DNA of 11,553 nucleotides from an uncultured Eubacteriales bacterium (GTDB taxonomy: Bacteria > Bacillota > Clostridia > Oscillospirales > CAG-272): positions 1-11,553 of the forward strand of contig CAKSPO010000049.1 of NCBI GenBank assembly GCA_934481515.1. Reading direction: 5' to 3'. A program made the translations under genes and the position numbers. The notes under the pieces are model-generated. The model had not been told where the DNA came from. It was given only the letters and a program-made list of their open reading frames with translations, and ran no database searches. Of this stretch, positions 1 to 7,358 are shown piece by piece (the first letter of the stretch is position 1; each line of letters opens with the position of its first letter).

Positions 1-3000
1 ACGCCGGTGTGGTCGTACAGGAATTCCAAACCGTTGCTCTGACTGATGAGATTGCCGTTGCTGTCGTAGCAGAAGGTGATGTCATTCTTTTTGGTTCTGC
101 GACCGCGCGCATCGTACGTGAAGGTCGTGCCGTCGTAAGACTTAAGCGCTCTGCCACACTCCCAGACAGCAGGCTTTCCGCGGTAGGTGGTCGGATTGCC
201 GATGCTGTCGTATTCGAAGGCTTCGCCGTTGAAGGAGATCAGCCGGTCGCTGTTATCCGCATAGGTGTAAAGCTTGCAAGTGCCATTCAGAAGGTAAAGT
301 TCGCTTGTCGGCTTTGCCGTCAGCGCGTATTCGTACCGGGCAAGCAGATTGCCGTTGTTGTCGTATGTCCACGTGGTGGTTTTTGCAAAGGCGACATTGT
401 CCTCGCGCGTCAGTCTGCCGAGCGCGTCGTATTCGTAGCGGGCGGCGGTTCTGCCGTTTTCCAGGAGTTCGACGATGTTGCCCATGCTGTCGTAGCGATA
501 CTGCAACGACTCCCGGAACGTGCCGTTGGTCGCGAAGCGCACCACTGCCGGCAGGCTTGTGGCGTGGTCGCCGCACTTGACGTAAGAGATTTTTTCTTCC
601 GTGGCGGTGCTGCCCACTTTGACCGTCTTTCCGGTGTTTCTGCCGAGTGCGTCGGTTGCCGGGCGGACGGTGATTCCGTCCACGCTGAGCTCGCTCAGCG
701 GTGCGGCGGCGGTCGGCTTATAGCTGTAGGTATAGCGTTGGCTGATTCCGGTTCCGGTCAGCGTTTTGCTTTGCGGCTTGTTGTCCGGGGTGCTGTAGGC
801 GACGATCTCGGTCAATTCCGGTGCGGCGACCTTTGTGAGGTTGCCCTTGCCGTCGTATTCGAAGGCGGTGGTTCCACTGACGCTGTCGGTGACCTTTGTG
901 AGGCGCTGATCGGTGTCGTAGGTGTTTTCGACCGTGCGGCCTCCGCAGGTGGTCTTTGTCACGTTTCCGTACACGTTCCGGACGGTGGTTGCCGTGGTAC
1001 CGTCCGCCATGGTTGCCGTTACGGTGTCCTTATCGGTATGCGCTCCGCTGTAGGTGTAGGTGACGCCGGTGTCCGCGCCGCCGCTGAGCAACACGGTTTT
1101 GACCCGGCGCTGACTGTCGTAGGAGTAGCGCACCCGGCTGTTTCCGCTGTTCATTTCGGTGACCACGCCGAGGGTGTACGTCCGGGTGGTGCTGTTTTCC
1201 TCGCCGTCGCCGGTGCTGTGCGTCACTGCGACGACGCTGCCGTCGGCGTCCCTGCCATAGGAGCGGCGGCTGCCGTTGGGCAGGTGCTCGGTCTTTACGC
1301 CGGAGCCGTCCCGCTCGTAGTCAAACGCGGTTTTGCAGGTTCCGCGCCCGTCGAAGGTCGCCGTGATTCTGCCGTCCCTGTCAACCTCGTTTTCGGTATA
1401 ATATTTCGAGGAGGGATCCAGCGAATTGCAGCGGACGGACTGTATTTCCGCTCCATGGTCATCGTACACGTATTCCTCGATCCGAATGCCGGTCTTTTGT
1501 TCCTCTCCTTCGATATAGCTTTCCTTGCGAACCAGTTCTCCCGCCGCGTCGTAGAACCAACGCTCCACGGCGACCGTGCTGTCATACGGCTGGCAGCAAT
1601 CCAGATAGGAATGGGTTGTCCGCCGCGTGATCAGCTTGCGGTCGTTGTTGTAGGTATACTCTCCGACGGTCTGCTCCCCGGCGCAGTCGCCTTCGTTGTG
1701 CGGGTCGGCGTATTTCAGTATTTCCGTCCGCACAGGGTTGCGGAAGCTGTCGTATGTCACGCTCTCCACGGTCTCCGTCCGCATCTGCGACAGGAATGTC
1801 GGGAGGGGATATCTTCCGAGGCAGGACTGTGCCGCCCGTTCGGTCATGGTGCGCAGGTGGTTCTGATAGGTGTAGTGTTCGGCTCCCGTCACGACGTTGT
1901 TGATCAGCTCGTAATATCCCGTTATCCGGTGGTTGTCGCGGTCGATGCGGTAGATTTCCTGCCGGTTTGTGTCGTAGGTCAGCGTTGTATACAATTCGTC
2001 ATATGCAATCGCGACCCCGGAAAGCTTCCCGGTTGCACCGGTGGTCACGCCGCTGTCGGAAATGGTTTTGACATTGGTTTTGCGTGCCGCTCCTTTCAGC
2101 ATCGCCTGCAGGTTGTAGGACAGCACCGCAGAGCTGTTGCCGCCGGGATTGATGCCGGAAATGCGGGGAATGCCGGATACCGTTGTGTAGGCGATGGTCA
2201 ATGCCGGCTGATGGCCGCGCTCCATCCGGATCAGTGCGCCGTCTGCGTTGTAGCGGAAGGTGACCTTCTGCCCTGCGCTGTTGCAAATTTCGGAAAGCAG
2301 GTCGGCTCCGTTATAGGAAAAGCGCATGGTCTTGTTGTCCTGATTGTAAAGCGCGGCAATTCTGGTCCCGCCGTCGGCGGTGTATTTTTCGCGCTCCACC
2401 ACGACATATCTGCCGTACCGATCCTGCAGAATGACCAGCTCTCCCTTTTCGTTGAAGCCCTTTACGGTGCTGTCGGAAATCAGATAGCTTACCGGAACCT
2501 GAAGTTTCAATACGTCAAGCCGGTTCTTCAGGCTGAGATATTCCCTGTAGTATGCCGTGAACTGTGTCGCGTACTTCCCGCTCTTCCCTTTGAGCAGGTT
2601 GATTTGCGCGTTGACCTCTGAAATCTGCTTCTTTGCTTCAAAAAGCTGCGCCTGTATGTTTTCATACTGTTTCTTCAGAATTCCGGAAATGCCTTGCGGT
2701 ACATCGTCAACCTCCGGGAAATTTCTGATCTGCGCTTCCATCAGTGCTTTCTGAGCCTCCCAATCCGCTTCCTGACGTTCTGTCAATGCCAACGTTTCCT
2801 GCGCAACGCTCAGCGGAGTATCTGCCTCTTGTGTTTCGGGTGTTACGGGTGCGCTCTGTCCCTGCTGACCGTCTGTCGACGAAGTCAACTCGGCAATCCG
2901 GAGCTGTATGGATTTTTTCTGCACCGTAAATGCATTCGGAGCATTGTATTGAACCGTCAGATTCCGGACGCTGTTTTTCATGCTGTCCATCTGCAGAATC

Positions 3001-4997
3001 AGGGCAGTCTGGGAGAGGTTCAGCGACTCTTTCTGCGTCAGCAATGCGCGATAGGAGAGCGCTTCCTCTTTGGAAAGCAGGCAGTGCGATTTGCATTCGG
3101 TCTCCCGCAAAAACGACTCCACTGCATCGGGAGACATAAGCTTTGTCCCGGTCATGGGAGCGGTCGTCCCGGAAGCCGGGTTGAAGGAAACAAAATTGCA
3201 AAGCGTATTTTGGTAGGATTTTACCTGCTCCTCAAGCTGCTTTTCCTCGTCCAGCCGCTGTTCCACCCATTCGGCATCGTTGACGACTCCGTTCAGTCTC
3301 GCCGACGCGCGGAGTCCCCTGTCGGTCGTCAGTTCCCGGAAAACCTCCTTGCCGTCCAGCCACAGCCGTCCGTCGGCATCCGCGCGGATTCCGTTGAGGT
3401 CGGAGGTCAGGTACTCCTTCCCACCGTCCGTTCCGATCCGGTAGAAGTGCTCCTGAAACGTATGGACGTCCCCGCAGGCATCCGTATAAACGTACTGCGC
3501 TCCCGTCGGGAGTACGCTGTTCTTTACCAGCGTTTCGTCGAGGTTCAGCCGGAAATTCTGCCCGTATTCCCGGAACCGGTCGTTTGGCTTGTATACATGG
3601 GACACCGTCACGCCAAGCGCCGGGTCCGCAATGTCATCAAGCACAACGGTCACATCTCCCGAAAGGACATCAAATTCGGCGCTGACGCTCTCCTCCAGCG
3701 CAAAGTTCTTCCGCTCCGGCTCATCGCAGATCGGTTGGTACCCGACCTCAAGCACCGGCGGATAAAAGTGTCTTTCTCCGCCTTCCGTGAGCATCGACAG
3801 CCGTACCTCAAAGTGACTGCCGCTCTGCCGGTACTGAGACGTCACATCCACCGTGAGATCGTCCATGTCCCTGTTCGGATACGTTTTGTCCCCTGCCTGC
3901 ACCGCCACGTTTTGCAGATATCCGGAGCCGCCGACGGTTTCGAAAAACAGTTTTGCCGAGATCAGGCGGTTTCTGCTCATATCGACATCACCCTTCCAGA
4001 CCCGCAGGATCGCATCCGTCTTTTCTCTGCTGTCGCGGCGGATCTGAATCGTTTGATAAACCGGGCTATCGACCCAGTTCCAACCGGGTTCGCAGCAGGT
4101 GCCGTCGCAACAGCTCTCGCAGTCGCACCATTCGTACCGGCGATGCTCATGGGTTGTGCTTCTCACCTGGGTCAGCTGCTGCAATTGCGGGTCGATGTAC
4201 ACCGGGAACACCCGCTCTCCGGCGTTGATCCATTCGGCATCCGCCTCGACGGAAAACGCGTACACGCCGTCTTCAAACTTTTCAAAAGCATACTTTACAA
4301 GCTCACTGACGGCGCCGTCCGCGTCGTACATGAAGGGTGCGGGCATCACAAACGCGGGATTTCTCTCCGCGTCCTCCGCCGCAGAGGCGGTCTTATAAAA
4401 TCCGACGGTCCCGCTCTCGGAATCCGTCTTCATTTCAAAGCCCGCGGTGCGGAGCAGAAAATGATAGCGGTAGGTGTCGCTTTTTTCTCTGACGACGATG
4501 TTTTCCTTTACGTTGTCCCCCTCGATGGAATATTCCATGTCAATGTCGCCTTCCGCGCCGGTATATACCGCTCTGCCGCTGCCGGACAAGCCCCTCGGAT
4601 CGACGGTCTTTTCGACGTGAAGTCTGGATTTGCGTTTGGTTGGTTTTCCACCTTCCGGGTTTGCGAAAGCGGAAAACATATTTTTGTTTGCGCCGAGGTA
4701 TTCCCACGAAATCGCATCCGTTCCGTCGGAGACCTCCACCGATTCGTTGCCGTTCTTCTGCGTAAAGGTTGCGGTATAGGCTCCCATTTTCGCCGCATAT
4801 CCGGTTTCGGTCGGCTTCGGCGCGTTGTCGATCGGCTCCCACTTTTTCTCCGCTTCATTGTAGCTGTTGATGTTGTGCGGAAAAAACACTGCCTTTCGCG
4901 TTCCGTTGTTCATCATAAAATGTCTTGCATTTGCCGTGGTTCCGGATTCGTCTTCCTTCAGGATGGCAGAATCAAACCACTCCTTTTTTGTTTTCAT
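1..4997 (-). CDS. Giant RHS/YD-repeat protein (WapA-like), 3' end off the window
   Basis: Start ATG at 4997 has an AAAGGAA site about 8 nt upstream. The frame stays open for 1665 codons to the window edge. Residues 1-270 look like the N-terminal module of WapA-type proteins (NGTRKAVFFPHNINSYNE, then a WEPIDN motif). Residues about 305-420 resemble a DNRLRE-type beta domain ending LEVGY, preceded by six cysteines at 291-302. Residues about 575-830 are rich in heptad-like Gln/Glu/Leu/Lys stretches (probable coiled coils) with a Pro/Thr/Gln linker. From about 840 to the edge there are many YD repeats, such as YEYDALGRLTRED, WTYDNNGNLL and FEYDSIGNPTTY. The visible end, LEFLYDHTGV, resembles the segment just before the hyperconserved RHS core, so the core and any C-terminal toxin tip lie outside. 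In the family the YD repeats form a shell enclosing the tip. No signal peptide or membrane segment is visible. It is the second gene of an operon with the 5023-6144 gene. Confidence 0.93.
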   Translation of the reverse strand, partial: MKTKKEWFDSAILKEDESGTTANARHFMMNNGTRKAVFFPHNINSYNEAEKKWEPIDNAPKPTETGYAAKMGAYTATFTQKNGNESVEVSDGTDAISWEYLGANKNMFSAFANPEGGKPTKRKSRLHVEKTVDPRGLSGSGRAVYTGAEGDIDMEYSIEGDNVKENIVVREKSDTYRYHFLLRTAGFEMKTDSESGTVGFYKTASAAEDAERNPAFVMPAPFMYDADGAVSELVKYAFEKFEDGVYAFSVEADAEWINAGERVFPVYIDPQLQQLTQVRSTTHEHRRYEWCDCESCCDGTCCEPGWNWVDSPVYQTIQIRRDSREKTDAILRVWKGDVDMSRNRLISAKLFFETVGGSGYLQNVAVQAGDKTYPNRDMDDLTVDVTSQYRQSGSHFEVRLSMLTEGGERHFYPPVLEVGYQPICDEPERKNFALEESVSAEFDVLSGDVTVVLDDIADPALGVTVSHVYKPNDRFREYGQNFRLNLDETLVKNSVLPTGAQYVYTDACGDVHTFQEHFYRIGTDGGKEYLTSDLNGIRADADGRLWLDGKEVFRELTTDRGLRASARLNGVVNDAEWVEQRLDEEKQLEEQVKSYQNTLCNFVSFNPASGTTAPMTGTKLMSPDAVESFLRETECKSHCLLSKEEALSYRALLTQKESLNLSQTALILQMDSMKNSVRNLTVQYNAPNAFTVQKKSIQLRIAELTSSTDGQQGQSAPVTPETQEADTPLSVAQETLALTERQEADWEAQKALMEAQIRNFPEVDDVPQGISGILKKQYENIQAQLFEAKKQISEVNAQINLLKGKSGKYATQFTAYYREYLSLKNRLDVLKLQVPVSYLISDSTVKGFNEKGELVILQDRYGRYVVVEREKYTADGGTRIAALYNQDNKTMRFSYNGADLLSEICNSAGQKVTFRYNADGALIRMERGHQPALTIAYTTVSGIPRISGINPGGNSSAVLSYNLQAMLKGAARKTNVKTISDSGVTTGATGKLSGVAIAYDELYTTLTYDTNRQEIYRIDRDNHRITGYYELINNVVTGAEHYTYQNHLRTMTERAAQSCLGRYPLPTFLSQMRTETVESVTYDSFRNPVRTEILKYADPHNEGDCAGEQTVGEYTYNNDRKLITRRTTHSYLDCCQPYDSTVAVERWFYDAAGELVRKESYIEGEEQKTGIRIEEYVYDDHGAEIQSVRCNSLDPSSKYYTENEVDRDGRITATFDGRGTCKTAFDYERDGSGVKTEHLPNGSRRSYGRDADGSVVAVTHSTGDGEENSTTRTYTLGVVTEMNSGNSRVRYSYDSQRRVKTVLLSGGADTGVTYTYSGAHTDKDTVTATMADGTTATTVRNVYGNVTKTTCGGRTVENTYDTDQRLTKVTDSVSGTTAFEYDGKGNLTKVAAPELTEIVAYSTPDNKPQSKTLTGTGISQRYTYSYKPTAAAPLSELSVDGITVRPATDALGRNTGKTVKVGSTATEEKISYVKCGDHATSLPAVVRFATNGTFRESLQYRYDSMGNIVELLENGRTAARYEYDALGRLTREDNVAFAKTTTWTYDNNGNLLARYEYALTAKPTSELYLLNGTCKLYTYADNSDRLISFNGEAFEYDSIGNPTTYRGKPAVWECGRALKSYDGTTFTYDARGRRTKKNDITFCYDSNGNLISQSNGLEFLYDHTG

Positions 4998-5022
4998 CTT
5001 TCAGTTCCTTTCTTTTCTTGTT

Positions 5023-6144
5023 TTATGAATAGGTTACCTCAAGAATCTGAGGCATAAAAAAGCTGTCTCCGGTCGGTATCACCGCCGGTCGGTCGGGCGT
5101 CTTTGCCCGAATTACAAAATTTTCGGATCTTCTTTCAAGGTTGTGAAGCCCTCTTGTGAGGTCAAAATGATAGTACCCGTCGGATGCCGTTGATTCTGCG
5201 ATGGGATCGGAAACGGCAATCCTGTTCCCCCAGTCGGACCCGAAGCTGCAGAACCGCGCCGCAATCCGATGCACGGTCAGCGGATGTTGGCTGCACCCCG
5301 CCTGCGGGATGTGCAATACGGAGCGGAGAATCTCTCTTCCCTGCAATTGCGGAATGCCCGTGCTCTCCAATCTGGAATACAGCCATTGCTCTCCGAAGCT
5401 GCCGCTCTCCCCCAAAAAGGATATCCCGCCGAACGCGTTGTTCAGGCTCGGATGTCGGCTTTCCACGGTGGTATCCTGAAACAGCTTCGGCTCCTGCAGA
5501 TTGATCTCGACGGCGATCCGCCCCTTTTGTCCGGAGGCTGTCACCGTCATGGCATACTCCGCATCCCCGATTTTCCGATGATGCAATTCGCAGGGGGCGG
5601 TCACCTTCTCCTCCCGGTTCCATACGCCGATGCAGGAAACCGTAACATGCGGGATGAATTTTTCCCGCATGACGGAAAAATATTTGCCGTTTGCCCGGAC
5701 GGATGTAAACCGGGGCTCTGCGTTCAGGGTAAACTCCATCTTCCGCGCCTCCCCGCCCCCGTCGGCAAGCAACAGCACGCCGTTCAGCGTCGGGCGAAGC
5801 TCTGCGGAAAAGCAGTCAAAAAAGACTGCGTTGCCGGTCTTCCTGTACAGTTTCCCGGGAAGCCGGATGCAGCAGCCTCCGTACGGATCGGAAAGTATGA
5901 CCGATTCTCCGACTGTGACGGTCGCTCCGCTTCCGGTAAACATACTGCCCTGCGGTCGGTGCCGGAAGCACAGGTCGACGATTCCGTTTGTTTTTTGATT
6001 GCGGATCGGAACGCTGAAGCAGTACGCGGTCTTTGTCCGGTCCCGGTTCCGGTAAAGAAGCATATAGCGGTTTGCGGGCTCGTCGGGCACCGGCTCGCTG
6101 TCGCGCCTGCGTATTTTTTCAATCTCTTTCAGAACAGATACCAT
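5023..6144 (-). CDS. DNRLRE-type domain protein upstream of the RHS gene
   Basis: The protein has 373 residues. I chose ATG at 6144 because an AAAGGAGGG site ends 5 nt upstream; an in-frame ATG at 6189 would add 15 residues but lacks such a site. Residues about 240-373 fit the DNRLRE/CBM96-like fold often found beside RHS proteins: a WLYSRLEST opening, the RSVLHIP strand, LTVHRI, GYYHFDLT and a closing PQILEVTYS. Residues 1-235 are beta-rich and I do not recognise a named domain there. There is no signal peptide; the N-terminus is charged (MVSVLKEIEKIRRR). The stop is 25 bases before the RHS start, so the two genes are almost certainly co-transcribed. A plausible role is a structural or carbohydrate-binding partner of the RHS protein. 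The similarity of both proteins to one domain type supports a common assembly, but this is inference. Confidence 0.85.
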   Translation of the reverse strand: MVSVLKEIEKIRRRDSEPVPDEPANRYMLLYRNRDRTKTAYCFSVPIRNQKTNGIVDLCFRHRPQGSMFTGSGATVTVGESVILSDPYGGCCIRLPGKLYRKTGNAVFFDCFSAELRPTLNGVLLLADGGGEARKMEFTLNAEPRFTSVRANGKYFSVMREKFIPHVTVSCIGVWNREEKVTAPCELHHRKIGDAEYAMTVTASGQKGRIAVEINLQEPKLFQDTTVESRHPSLNNAFGGISFLGESGSFGEQWLYSRLESTGIPQLQGREILRSVLHIPQAGCSQHPLTVHRIAARFCSFGSDWGNRIAVSDPIAESTASDGYYHFDLTRGLHNLERRSENFVIRAKTPDRPAVIPTGDSFFMPQILEVTYS

Positions 6145-6192
6145 AGCTACCCTCCTTTCTTTCGGATTTGTCTTTGGAAGGACAGCCACAAT

Positions 6193-6222
6193 ATAACAAG
6201 AAACCCTGACAGGTTTTGTCAG
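6193..6222 (-). promoter_or_regulatory. Candidate promoter of the RHS operon
   Basis: Reading leftward, CTGACA (6222-6217) and TGTTAT (6198-6193) are separated by 18 bases, matching the sigma-70 type consensus at 5/6 and 4/6. The AT palindrome AAAAAATATTTTTT at 6228-6241 lies just upstream, where an UP-like element would sit. Transcription would begin near 6186, giving a leader of about 42 nt before the ATG at 6144. No better promoter is visible in this gap. Confidence 0.35.
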
Positions 6223-6226
6223 GGTT
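6202..6226 (-). promoter_or_regulatory. 10-bp inverted repeat upstream of the RHS operon (operator or terminator)
   Basis: AACCCTGACA (6202-6211) and TGTCAGGGTT (6217-6226) are perfect inverted copies around a 5-nt loop. Read leftward, the stem is followed by the moderately T-rich TCTTGTTAT, so it could end transcripts arriving from the right. It also covers the -35 and spacer of the candidate RHS promoter, so it could equally be an operator. The sequence does not decide between the two. Confidence 0.5.
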
Positions 6227-6313
6227 CAAAAAATATTTTTTCCTTTTTCAGGGAGGACGGCGGTTTTCCGGGGCGGTGCAAAACGGCACTATCAGAAACG
6301 CGGAAATCCATCC

Positions 6314-6416
6314 AGCCACAGGCAGAGGACACATGCAAGCCGGAAAAGTCCCGCAACCTATCGGGCAATGTGCGGAAAACCGAACGCCCGACGGCGTGCT
6401 CCGGCTGTGGCTTTTT
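6314..6416 (+). other. Nested inverted repeats followed by five Ts (possible structured RNA)
   Basis: AGCCACAG (6314-6321) pairs with CTGTGGCT (6405-6412). Inside it CCGG (6340-6343) pairs with CCGG (6401-6404), TCGGGC (6361-6366) with GCCCGA (6386-6391), and CGG with CCG around AAAA (6373-6382). A T run occupies 6412-6416. CCCG at 6350-6353 could pair alternatively with 6362-6365. The GTCCCGCAAC segment (6348-6357) slightly recalls cobalamin riboswitches, but the rest of that consensus is absent and no gene follows rightward. It lies beside a recombination scar and may be debris. Confidence 0.25.
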
Positions 6417-6437
6417 ACGGGGTTCGTGCGGATTATG

Positions 6438-6505
6438 TTATTGGTCTTTCGGATTGCCCGCAAAAATAAGCCGCTCCAATTCCTTCGCCGCAAGGCTTTG
6501 CGGCT
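6438..6505 (-). pseudogene. 3' end of a LysR-type regulator gene (remnant)
   Basis: Read leftward this encodes RQPQSLAAKELERLIF and a few more residues, then TAA at 6438-6440. It matches the C-terminal region REQPLSLAAKELERLIL of the intact LysR gene at 7811-8761. The bases differ at many positions and the tail is shorter and different (AGNPKDQ), so the source is a paralogue rather than this gene. No HTH or effector domain remains. It abuts the RHS fragment at 6506 and the two are in different frames, so no working fusion protein is made. Confidence 0.75.
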
Positions 6506-6616
6506 GTCTGCGCCGCCGCTGAGCAACACGGTTTTGATCCGGCGCTGACTGTCGTAGGAGTAGCGCACCCGTCTGTTTCCACTGTTCATTTCGGTGACCA
6601 CGCCTAGGGTGTACGT
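6506..6616 (-). pseudogene. Displaced 111-bp fragment of the RHS gene
   Basis: This segment matches 1071-1181 of the RHS gene at 106 of 111 positions by eye, in the same orientation. It encodes TYTLGVVTEMNSGNRRVRYS and onward, corresponding to RHS residues about 1273-1309. Homology stops abruptly at both ends: on the right it changes to unrelated sequence starting TTGCAATGC, on the left it passes into a LysR 3' end. An ATG at 6658 opens a 136-codon frame through it, but that frame leaves RHS homology after about 40 codons and has no clear ribosome binding site, so I treat it as non-functional. Confidence 0.9.
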
Positions 6617-6659
6617 TGCAATGCTCTCTTTCTCTCTGTTTACGGTTTGCAAAAACATA

Positions 6660-6699
6660 TTAAAAGGAGCTGTTAAAACCGGATGTTTTAACAGCCCCG
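6660..6699 (-). terminator. Intrinsic terminator, leftward
   Basis: Read leftward, GGGGCTGTTAAAAC, a 5-nt loop and GTTTTAACAGCTCC form a 14-bp stem with one G-U pair, followed by TTTTAAT. It is in position to end transcripts from the TM2-like gene (stop at 6962), separating them from the RHS/LysR remnant and the RHS operon. Confidence 0.75.
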
Positions 6700-6961
6700 T
6701 GCCGGTCGGAACGCCGACGTAAATGATGCAATCCCGCGTGCCTTTTCCTTGTATTCCTCGGATTTTCGGTTTCTTTTCGGGTTGTCAGGCAAAGCAACGG
6801 CGTTTTGCCGGCGTGCCAAAAAGATGCAGGCAGTGTGAAAAAACGTTTCGTTTTTTCACACTGCCATTCTTCGCGTATTCTGCAGAAGCCGCACAACTCC
6901 GGGCAGTTTCTTTCAGGCGGCGCTTCCCGCAGGTTCTGAGGGTTACTCGCGCGGAGTGTAA
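6700..6961. other. Non-coding 3' region of the TM2-like gene
   Basis: No frame here has protein-like sequence or a convincing ribosome binding site. It contains a 37-bp palindrome (6829-6865), a smaller imperfect hairpin beginning GGCAAAGC near 6788-6809, and the long 3' leader-out of the TM2-like transcript up to the terminator at 6660-6699. Confidence 0.6.
6829..6865. repeat. Perfect 17-bp inverted repeat with 3-nt loop
   Basis: GGCAGTGTGAAAAAACG (6829-6845) is the exact reverse complement of 6849-6865, separated by TTT. The A and T runs lie inside the stem rather than after it. A poor T tract (CTTTTT) follows leftward after five bases. It may be a back-up terminator for the TM2-like transcript, an mRNA-protecting 3' hairpin, or a small mobile palindrome. 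Confidence 0.8.
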
Positions 6962-7186
6962 TCAGTCTTTTTTGTATCCGATGTTTTTCGCCTTGGAGGG
7001 GTCAAAGGAAAAATTGCTGATGGAGGCGACCAGCCGATAGAGACCATGGGTGAGCAGGTCCAGATAAAAATATGCCAGCGTTCTTGAGGTATAGCCCTCG
7101 GGCTTCAGATTGGTATGGTTGATGATGATACTGCCGATCCACCCCAGAAAGAAGGTCAGCAAAAAACGAGCCAGCTTGTTGTCCAT
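6962..7186 (-). CDS. Small TM2-like membrane protein
   Basis: The protein has 74 residues. ATG at 7186 is preceded by AAAGGAG at 7-8 nt. Two hydrophobic segments are visible: about residues 6-24 (LARFLLTFFLGWIGSIII) and 37-56 (LAYFYLDLLTHGLYRLVASI). A hydrophilic NHTNLKPEGYTSR loop joins them, and the conserved-looking tail FDPSKAKNIGY ends the protein. The FLGWIGS and SFDPSK pattern matches small TM2-family proteins common in Clostridia, whose function is unknown. It is divergent from the XRE gene and is read from a consensus promoter at 7312-7340 that is covered by operators, with a leader of about 120 nt. Tight repression by the neighbour is likely (inference). A role as a two-component stress or toxin-type membrane protein is possible but not shown. 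Confidence 0.85.
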   Translation of the reverse strand: MDNKLARFLLTFFLGWIGSIIINHTNLKPEGYTSRTLAYFYLDLLTHGLYRLVASISNFSFDPSKAKNIGYKKD

Positions 7187-7311
7187 AATAAAACTCCTTT
7201 TGCTTTCTGTTTGTTTTCTGTTGTTGAAAGCTCCCGCAGAAAGGCATTTGTCGCTCCGCAGACGGATACCACCGATACGCGAAAATACTGGTTCCCTGTC
7301 TGCTAAGGAAT

Positions 7312-7340
7312 ATTATACTCATTTTTTGAGTATTTGTCAA
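7312..7340 (-). promoter_or_regulatory. Consensus promoter of the TM2-like gene
   Basis: Read leftward, TTGACA (7340-7335), a 17-base spacer and TATAAT (7317-7312) form an exact sigma-70/sigma-A consensus. A second TTGACA lies 23 bases upstream (7363-7358). The transcript would start near 7305. Such a strong promoter fully overlapped by an operator suggests that the gene is normally repressed. Confidence 0.85.
7315..7333. promoter_or_regulatory. Operator 1 of the TM2/XRE region
   Basis: ATACTCA, five bases, then TGAGTAT: a perfect inverted repeat. It covers the whole spacer and part of the -10 of the leftward promoter, so a bound protein would block polymerase. The adjacent XRE protein is the likely ligand (inference). 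Confidence 0.8.
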
Positions 7341-7358
7341 TACTCAGGTTATGAGTAT
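7340..7358. promoter_or_regulatory. Operator 2 of the TM2/XRE region
   Basis: An identical ATACTCA-N5-TGAGTAT lies exactly 25 bp to the right of operator 1, abutting the leftward -35. A weak rightward promoter candidate, TTGTCA (7334-7339) with TATGTC (7356-7361), overlaps it, which would suit autoregulation of the XRE gene. Confidence 0.8.

Noticed and set aside
9..5057. Two very long open frames on the + strand (870 and 787 codons) across the RHS region
   Set aside because: They are codon-aligned antisense to the RHS gene and remain open because that gene almost never uses TTA, CTA or TCA codons. Their translations look low-complexity and lack domains, and the minus frame shows clear YD repeats.
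6331..6366. Cobalamin riboswitch suggested by GTCCCGCAAC
   Set aside because: The conserved upstream GGGAA...GGTG stem and the downstream GCCAGGAGACC-type box are missing, and no relevant gene follows.
5269..6522. 417-codon + strand frame
   Set aside because: Antisense to the DNRLRE-type gene; no domain-like sequence and no proper ribosome binding site.
6248..6658. 136-codon gene starting at 6658
   Set aside because: It begins within a short stretch after a terminator, runs through an RHS fragment, then leaves homology into a frame-shifted LysR remnant.
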